Shown here: positions 59,516 through 64,000 of the stretch, piece by piece
How the letters are laid out: every line of letters begins with the position of its first letter
Position numbering within the stretch: the first letter of the stretch is position 1
Origin: Catenibacterium mitsuokai
GTDB taxonomy: Bacteria; Bacillota_I; Bacilli_A; Erysipelotrichales; Coprobacillaceae
Assembly (NCBI RefSeq): GCF_025148785.1
Contig: NZ_CP102271.1
Span: 772,001 to 836,000, forward strand
Direction: 5' to 3'
Length of the DNA stretch: 64,000 bases
The notes under the pieces: generated by a model
What the model was told of the DNA's origin: nothing
Seen by the model: the letters and a program-made list of their open reading frames with translations, nothing else
Databases searched by the model: none
Position numbers and translations under genes: made by a program

Positions 59516-60736
59516 TCGCTCAATTTAAGAAAATTGTTGCTTTGAGTAATCTTATTCAGCGAATATACCATAACGATATTCGTAATATGCTTCCTTAAGT
59601 GAAATAGGCATAGGTGTAGCTCTTACCATTTCATTACTGAAAGCCTCAGTATCCATCATCATTCTTAGAATCTCAGATGCCATTTCCTTTCTCTTGAATG
59701 TATACTTAGCCTGCTTCTTAAGAAGCAGGAAATCTAGATAACCTTGTATGTATCTGGTGCCAACGCCTCTTGTTGTCTGTATCATTGAGCTTACTTCTGT
59801 CATCATCTCATTGACAGCTCCTAATGATTTACCATCATCAGTAAGATATCTCTTCTCTAAAGGAGATGTCTTTATCTTATTGTTTACTGCTTCAAGATAG
59901 TTGGCAAACTGCTGTATGCTTGCCTTTGAATCTGATATGAACTCTTCCACATCCTTAAAGTAGTCTTTATTCGCTTTATATTTATCGAATGACTCACTTC
60001 CAAGACCTGATACCTGCATCATCATATGATCATTTTCATCTGTAGCACAGACAATGGCAACCTTGTGATGAGATATTCCTCTATATGCAGCCTGTTTACC
60101 TCTTTTCTTTGAGTATCTAGGCATATTTTGAGGACGTGTTCCCTTTAGGTTTATACTTTTATACTGTGTATCTATTTCAACTTCACCAGATAATTTCTGA
60201 TGACCCATGATTTCAGATGCTGCATGATAAAGTTTATGACGCATATAGAAGCAGGTCGTCTTGCTTGTCTCTAAGACTTGAGCCTCACCCTCTAGAGGCA
60301 TTTTATATAGTTCCAGTTCAATGAAGTGAAGCCACTGGTCCAAAGTAAAATGAGACCAGTAGAATAAGGTGTTGGTTCTATCACTAAAAGACTTGTGACA
60401 GTCAAGACAGATATATCTCTGATGTCTGTTCTTATCTTTTCCATTCTTCTTGAAATGGACTGAACCACATATAGGGCATGCCTTATGAGATGGATCAATG
60501 TCTTCATCATCCTGTTCATATAATGATTCGATAAGTTTATTTACATAATCCTTATCCTTAGATCTTAAATAGTTTTTTACCTGGTTTTCAGTTATCATAG
60601 CACTCACCTGACCTTTTAAGATCATTTTACAACTGTTCGAGAAATGATGATTTGAGTTAGGTGGCTATAAAGTAGAAAAATAGGCGTTAAGTTAAATTTA
60701 ATGATCTAGTAGCAACATTTTTCATAAACTTAGCGA
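59516..60736 (-). mobile_element. IS1595-like insertion sequence with 26-bp terminal inverted repeats
   Basis: The left end TCGCTCAATTTAAG... (59516-59541) and the reverse complement of the right end TCGCTAAGTTTATG... (60736-60711) agree at 22 of 26 positions, ending in TGTTGCT. ATTTAT duplications flank the 1,221-bp element. One transposase gene on the minus strand fills it. Confidence 0.82.
59552..60598 (-). CDS. Transposase, zinc-ribbon type (IS1595-like)
   Basis: A 348-residue protein. A zinc ribbon CPICGSVHFKKNGKDK...YICLDCHKSF is near the N-terminus, then an HTH-like helical segment (WSHFTLDQWLHFIELELYKM) and a DDE-type core with VEIDTQYKSI and ISHHKVAIVCATDENDHMM. The gene seems intact. 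AGGTGAG on the minus strand points to the ATG at 60598; a longer frame begins at 60625. The family placement is by domain order, not by alignment. Confidence 0.82.
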   Translation of the reverse strand: MITENQVKNYLRSKDKDYVNKLIESLYEQDDEDIDPSHKACPICGSVHFKKNGKDKNRHQRYICLDCHKSFSDRTNTLFYWSHFTLDQWLHFIELELYKMPLEGEAQVLETSKTTCFYMRHKLYHAASEIMGHQKLSGEVEIDTQYKSINLKGTRPQNMPRYSKKRGKQAAYRGISHHKVAIVCATDENDHMMMQVSGLGSESFDKYKANKDYFKDVEEFISDSKASIQQFANYLEAVNNKIKTSPLEKRYLTDDGKSLGAVNEMMTEVSSMIQTTRGVGTRYIQGYLDFLLLKKQAKYTFKRKEMASEILRMMMDTEAFSNEMVRATPMPISLKEAYYEYRYGIFAE

Positions 60737-60742
60737 ATTTAT
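60737..60742 (+). repeat. Target duplication ATTTAT, right of the IS1595-like element
   Basis: Matches ATTTAT at 59510-59515. Confidence 0.6.
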
Positions 60743-60771
60743 TTATGATATGATACTCGTGGTGATGAAAT

Positions 60772-61467
60772 ATGAATGAAATAATGAAAGGAATGAAGAG
60801 AAGTATTCCAATTGCACTTGGTTACTTTCCAGTTGCCTTTTCTTTTGGAGTATTATGTGTATCAAGTGGCTTGCCTCTTGGCTTGGCCACTTTTATATCT
60901 CTTACAAACTTAACAAGTTCAGGACAGTTTGCAGGAGTACAATTGATTTTATCTGATAGTACTTATCTAGAAATCGCAATAACACTATTATTGATCAATT
61001 TTAGATATTTCTTGATGAGTCTTTCTTTATCGCAGAAGATTGATGAGAAGATGAATACAGCTGAACGTATGATCATCTCTTTTGGAATTACAGATGAAAC
61101 ATTTGCGTTAGCCAGTCTGCAACCTGGTAAACTCACATTTAAGTTTATGCTAGGTTTTATCCTAACACCTATTATAGGATGGGTCGGAGGGACTCTTGCG
61201 GGAGAATTCATTATGGGCTTATTGCCTTTAGCCTTGCAGGGGGCTATGGGAATTGCCTTATACGGTATGTTCTTAGCTCTTATTGTCCCAGCAATGAAGG
61301 AGTCAATGCCAGTAACTATAGTGGTTCTCATTTCTATTGGAGTCCATACACTCTTTACTTATGTGCCATTATTTAATGTTATGAGTACTGGAGTACGCTT
61401 GATTAGTGCAACACTTATTGCAACATGTATGGGTGCCTGGTTATTTCCAAGGGAGGATGAAGCATGA
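60772..61467 (+). CDS. azlC: AzlC-family branched-chain amino acid exporter, large subunit
   Basis: A 231-residue membrane protein. KRSIPIALGYFPVAFSFGVLCVSSGLPLG is the AzlC N-terminus, and SSGQFAGVQLILSD and NFRYFLMSLSLSQK are its signature. About seven membrane helices. With AzlD it exports branched-chain amino acids and analogues such as azaleucine. It overlaps azlD by 4 bases. Confidence 0.95.
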   Translation: MNEIMKGMKRSIPIALGYFPVAFSFGVLCVSSGLPLGLATFISLTNLTSSGQFAGVQLILSDSTYLEIAITLLLINFRYFLMSLSLSQKIDEKMNTAERMIISFGITDETFALASLQPGKLTFKFMLGFILTPIIGWVGGTLAGEFIMGLLPLALQGAMGIALYGMFLALIVPAMKESMPVTIVVLISIGVHTLFTYVPLFNVMSTGVRLISATLIATCMGAWLFPREDEA

Positions 61468-61769
61468 CAAGATATCAGATACTAGCTGTCTTAGTGATGG
61501 CACTTTTTACTTATCTACCTCGTTTTCTTCCTCTTACTTTCTTTAGAAAGAAGATTACATCTAAGTTCATCAATTCAGCTCTTTATTACCTGCCTTATGC
61601 AGTACTAGGGGCGTTGACTTTCCCAGGTGTCTTTAATTCTACGCCTAATTTAGTAGAATCATGTGCAGGTATTCTAGTTGCAATATTTTTTAGTTATAAA
61701 GGAAAAGGTCTTGTATTTGTGGCTGTAGCTGCCATACTTGCATCTTATATTGTGCAGTTTGTGATTTGA
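61464..61769 (+). CDS. azlD: AzlD-family exporter subunit
   Basis: A 101-residue membrane protein with four hydrophobic segments (YQILAVLVMALFTYLPRFLPLTFF; NSALYYLPYAVLGALTFPGVF). This small partner of AzlC is required for export. ATGA overlap with azlC gives translational coupling. Confidence 0.94.
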   Translation: MTRYQILAVLVMALFTYLPRFLPLTFFRKKITSKFINSALYYLPYAVLGALTFPGVFNSTPNLVESCAGILVAIFFSYKGKGLVFVAVAAILASYIVQFVI

Positions 61770-61787
61770 AAATTGGGAGTTTTATGG
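61770..61787 (+). repeat. Boundary motif copy E
   Basis: AAATTGGGAGTTTTATGG starts directly after the azlD stop codon and precedes the second DUF3592 copy. Confidence 0.5.
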
Positions 61788-61798
61788 ATGGCGGTAAA

Positions 61799-62202
61799 AT
61801 GAGTTTAAGCCAAACAATTATTTATGGAATAGTTTTTTCTTTAATGTTTTTTCTATATGTAGTTTGTTTGCAAGACAGGGATATGTTTACATTAAATCCA
61901 AATAAAAAAAGCGTAGATGTTTGACCTATACAAAAGGAAAAATAGTAAGTGTAAGTGCTATGAGAATAAATAGAAGAAGTGCTTACTTTTACAATTATGA
62001 ATATGAAGTTGATTATGAAATTATAACCATAGAAATTAATTTTGGAACGACATATCGCCAATTTAGAGAAGGTGACCTAGTCAAAATTTGATATGATAAA
62101 AGTAATAAGGAAGACATTGTTGCAGCTGTTATGTCACTTATTGCAGGAATAGTAGCTGTATTAATTGGACTATATGTTGGTATGTTTGTATGTTTTTGTT
62201 AG
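61799..62202 (+). pseudogene. Second DUF3592-like copy, with frame breaks
   Basis: Starts MSLSQTIIYGIVFSLMF like the copy at 2543, then loses frame near 61850 and has an in-frame TGA near 61922. It keeps the middle part missing from the first copy (SAYFYNYEYEVDYEIITIEINFGTTYRQFREGDLVKI) followed by another stop near 62089, and ends MSLIAGIVAVLIGLYVGMFVCFC at 62202. Both copies are non-functional in different ways. Confidence 0.7.
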
Positions 62203-62220
62203 AAAAATCGGAATTTATAG
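62203..62220 (+). repeat. Boundary motif copy F
   Basis: AAAAATCGGAATTTATAG lies directly after the DUF3592 stop, in the same place as copy B at 2884. Confidence 0.5.
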
Positions 62221-62248
62221 AACTGTGAAAAGTAAAGGTGGTAATTTT

Positions 62249-62761
62249 ATGGTTAAATATTGTATGAATTTAAGTGATGAAAAAAAAGAAGCTGCAATTA
62301 ACATTGCTTTGGAAAGTAAAGGAAATGTTCGTAAGCGTAAGATAGCTGTTCCGCTTCTGATTATTTTGGGTATTGTTATTATTTTTAGTGGCATATTTTT
62401 AATTATAAATTCTGATATTTTTGGGTATGTCTATATGGTGATTGGAATAGTTAGTCTGCTTCTTGCGTTCAATGCAAAGTCTTTTCAAAAATTTGTATTG
62501 AAAAAAGCGGAGTTACGCTTAGATAAGTCTTTTCGTACTGGAATCGTAGAGTATCATTTTGACGCTGAAGGGATAGAAATAATTTCTCAGATTGGATATA
62601 GCAAAAATTATTGGACTGCATTTAAAGAGTACGGTACTATGGAACAGTATATATATGTTAAACGCAGAGATAATAAAATAATTTTGATAGATAAAAATGA
62701 TTTGTCTACTGGTGAGTTAGAAGAATTGACTCAACTATTGTTAAATAATGTCAAAATGTAA
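62249..62761 (+). CDS. YcxB-like membrane protein
   Basis: A 170-residue protein with two N-terminal membrane helices (IAVPLLIILGIVIIFSGIFLI and VYMVIGIVSLLLAF) and a C-terminal YcxB-like domain (VEYHFDAEGIEIISQIGYSKNYWTAFKEYGTMEQYIYV). AAAGGTGG at 62235-62242 selects the ATG at 62249. This family is widespread in accessory regions of Bacillota and has no known activity. It is followed within 1 base by another copy of the boundary motif. Confidence 0.72.
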   Translation: MVKYCMNLSDEKKEAAINIALESKGNVRKRKIAVPLLIILGIVIIFSGIFLIINSDIFGYVYMVIGIVSLLLAFNAKSFQKFVLKKAELRLDKSFRTGIVEYHFDAEGIEIISQIGYSKNYWTAFKEYGTMEQYIYVKRRDNKIILIDKNDLSTGELEELTQLLLNNVKM

Positions 62762-62779
62762 ATCCCAGTAGATGGGATG
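62760..62779 (+). repeat. Boundary motif copy G (degenerate)
   Basis: AAATCCCAGTAGATGGGATG overlaps the YcxB stop codon. It is a looser match than the others. Confidence 0.35.
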
Positions 62780-62810
62780 AATGACAGAGCAATAAAAAAG
62801 AATCTGGTGA

Positions 62811-63041
62811 GGCAATTTTGATACGGTAGATGATAAAATAATCAATAATATTATCAAAAAGAAATGCAAAGATATTTTTCCTGAAGAAGTATTCCAAAAG
62901 GGAACATCTAGAGTTTATTATGATGATAATGGCTATTATTTAACACAGATTGAATTCCAACCATATTCTTTGAAAAGAGGTTTTTTTCTCAATATTGGTT
63001 TATCATTTCTTTTTAATAAAGAAAATACCCTGACATTGTGA
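62811..63041 (+). pseudogene. DUF4304 fragment
   Basis: An open frame without a start codon encodes DDKIINNIIKKKCKDIFPEE, KGTSRVYYDDNGYYLTQIEF, and then QPYSLKRGFFLNIGLSFLF, ending at a TGA. This is the N-terminal part of a DUF4304 protein. The rest of the gene is missing. Confidence 0.68.
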
Positions 63042-63052
63042 GTATCATTAAA

Positions 63053-63569
63053 ATGAGTGACTTATATAACATTAGTCTTGATCATCTGTTAAAGGAGGAA
63101 AAGTCTATGTCTGATTATCTTGAAGAAAGTACCAATACGGTAAGAAGTAAAAATAAACGGTTTATGATTATTTTGTTTGCAACTTATCTCGGAATTTAGG
63201 CGATTTCATTTATAACGTTTTGTTTTTTTTATCAGTGGGACTGACTCAATGGGATATAGCATTATGTTTCAGTGGGTGCCTCTTCCGGTTGCAACATTTG
63301 TGATTTCTCTGCTGATTGGAAAAAATAATTACATGGGAAGGTGGAAATGTTTTTTTTCGATTGTATTTGGCATTATGTATATGCTTGCGGAGTATGCGAC
63401 TTTTAGCACCGCAAATATGATTAGTTTTGATAAAATTAATATGCCACAATTTGACCTAATACTGATAGGAAAAATTATTTCTCAGGTTGGATTAGTAGTA
63501 GGTACTTTTATTAATTATGTAAAATCCAAAGATAGAAAGTACCCATACAACTTTCAGCTTGCGAACTGA
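63053..63569 (+). pseudogene. Remnant of an XRE-type regulator with membrane tail
   Basis: MSDLYNISLDHLLKEEKSMS is the end of a Cro/C1-type helix-turn-helix domain without its beginning. The frame continues through a basic linker and a membrane segment (FMIILFATYLGI), then meets a TAG at about 63197. Another frame (63249-63569) carries further membrane helices, MFQWVPLPVATFVISLLIG and onwards. The pieces look like one gene of the small HTH-plus-membrane class, truncated at its 5' end and broken. Confidence 0.6.
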
Positions 63570-63570
63570 A

Positions 63571-63589
63571 AAATTAGAAGTTGTATGAG
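63571..63589 (+). repeat. Boundary motif copy H
   Basis: AAATTAGAAGTTGTATGAG follows the stop codon at 63567 and precedes the last gene of the window. Confidence 0.4.
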
Positions 63590-63622
63590 TGATAAAATAG
63601 GAAATATATGAGGAGGATAAAA

Positions 63623-64000
63623 TTGAAAACAATTCATGCATTTATCGGAAAAATAGGAATTGCATTTTATTTTCTGTTTTTATATCAGGCATGGAAGATA
63701 TGCCAGTATGGAGGCGTAAGGAGAAACCTGCCAATACTGCTTCTTGCAGTCGTCGGGGGCATAATTTGTGCGGTTCTCTTGTTGTGTTCAGGTAGGAAGA
63801 AGCGAGAGAAGGAAATAAAGGGCAAAAAGAATGCACTCTTTATAGCAGAAATCATAGTAGTACTGCTTGTTACTGGGTATTTTGGTGTGCGTATTGTTTA
63901 CGCTGCGATTCCTTATAATGGGAGGCTTTCTTGGGAAATCGATGAGTTCCTACACAAAAAAGAGATCGATTTTGTTCATACCAATTTCCTCGAGGACGGA
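63623..64000 (+). CDS. Membrane protein, 5' part only
   Basis: Cut by the window end after 126 codons, still open. A TTG start follows AGGAGG at 63611-63616. Three hydrophobic segments are visible (GKIGIAFYFLFLYQAW; LPILLLAVVGGIICAVLLLC; LFIAEIIVVLLVTGYFGVRIVYAA), separated by a Lys/Arg-rich loop. The end is soluble (SWEIDEFLHKKEIDFVHTNF). Codon use is richer in G and C than nearby genes. No family is recognised. Confidence 0.6.
   Translation, partial: MKTIHAFIGKIGIAFYFLFLYQAWKICQYGGVRRNLPILLLAVVGGIICAVLLLCSGRKKREKEIKGKKNALFIAEIIVVLLVTGYFGVRIVYAAIPYNGRLSWEIDEFLHKKEIDFVHTNFLEDG

Noticed and set aside
1-64000. CRISPR array or cas genes
   Set aside because: No regularly spaced direct repeats of 23-50 bases and no Cas-like proteins were seen on either strand.
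1-64000. Prophage
   Set aside because: No integrase, terminase, capsid or tail genes. The mobile genes are all insertion-sequence transposases.

Overview
The window is a low-GC Bacillota chromosome segment. The gene order alaS, UPF0297, ruvX, DUF1292, mltG, trmR, two U32 genes, udk, greA matches the Bacillus block. Other Bacillota traits are EzrA, a cysteine desulfurase plus ThiI pair, two T-boxes, a glmS ribozyme and strong AGGAGG ribosome binding sites. AT-rich codons, IS content and many small accessory genes suggest a gut Erysipelotrichia (Catenibacterium-like). That placement is inference from gene content only.

Layout. 0-2.4 kb: a VanRS-like two-component pair and a secreted C39-like peptidase. 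2.5-11 kb: an accessory region with small DUF genes (DUF3592 remnant, DUF3784, DUF3805, SdpI, DUF4177), a methyltransferase and hydrolase pair with foreign-looking codon use, and two IS110-family elements, one decayed and one intact. 11.1-16.5 kb: a 1,736-residue surface GH20 glycosidase behind a promoter, a BglG/SacY-type RAT antiterminator site and an overlapping terminator. 16.6-19.7 kb: DUF2500, RpiA-like, Gfo/Idh oxidoreductase and a SnoaL-LytTR regulator. 19.7-21.5 kb: an IS1182-like element. 21.5-26.2 kb, minus strand: TRIC channel, rpsD, macrodomain, Sel1, PPOX-like and MATE genes. 26.3-30.8 kb: ezrA, cysteine desulfurase, thiI and two identical tRNA-Lys(CTT) genes. 30.9-34.2 kb: a degenerate HAD membrane protein followed by an IS150-like element sitting in the loop of its terminator. 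34.2-51.6 kb: housekeeping block (Nudix, RluA, ROK kinase, mnmA, recD2, Na/Pi symporter with a PhoP-box-like array, T-box/alaS to greA). 51.9-58.9 kb: a DUF4375-like gene, a T-box(Trp)-controlled ABC importer, a TPR/cold-shock-like protein and glmS with its ribozyme. 59-61.8 kb: a PemK-like protein, an IS1595-like element and azlCD. 61.8-64 kb: a second accessory cluster of small and broken genes.

How genes work together. Cysteine desulfurase, ThiI and MnmA form a tRNA thiolation set. TrmR and the two U32 proteins form the wobble 5-methoxyuridine set. AlaRS and the predicted tryptophan importer are each read by a T-box, and glmS by glucosamine-6-phosphate.

The most unusual signal is a short recurrent motif (about AAATCGGGAGTTT-N4-GG) that lies at gene boundaries in both accessory clusters and before the lone DUF4375-like gene. 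It suggests exchangeable single-gene cassettes, possibly orphan immunity genes. Other notable items are the RAT site on a glycosidase gene, four 11-bp-phased PhoP-like repeats upstream of the phosphate symporter, an IS200/IS605-like structured RNA region with no transposase between udk and greA, and an IS insertion that split a terminator loop while recreating the stop codon of the preceding gene.
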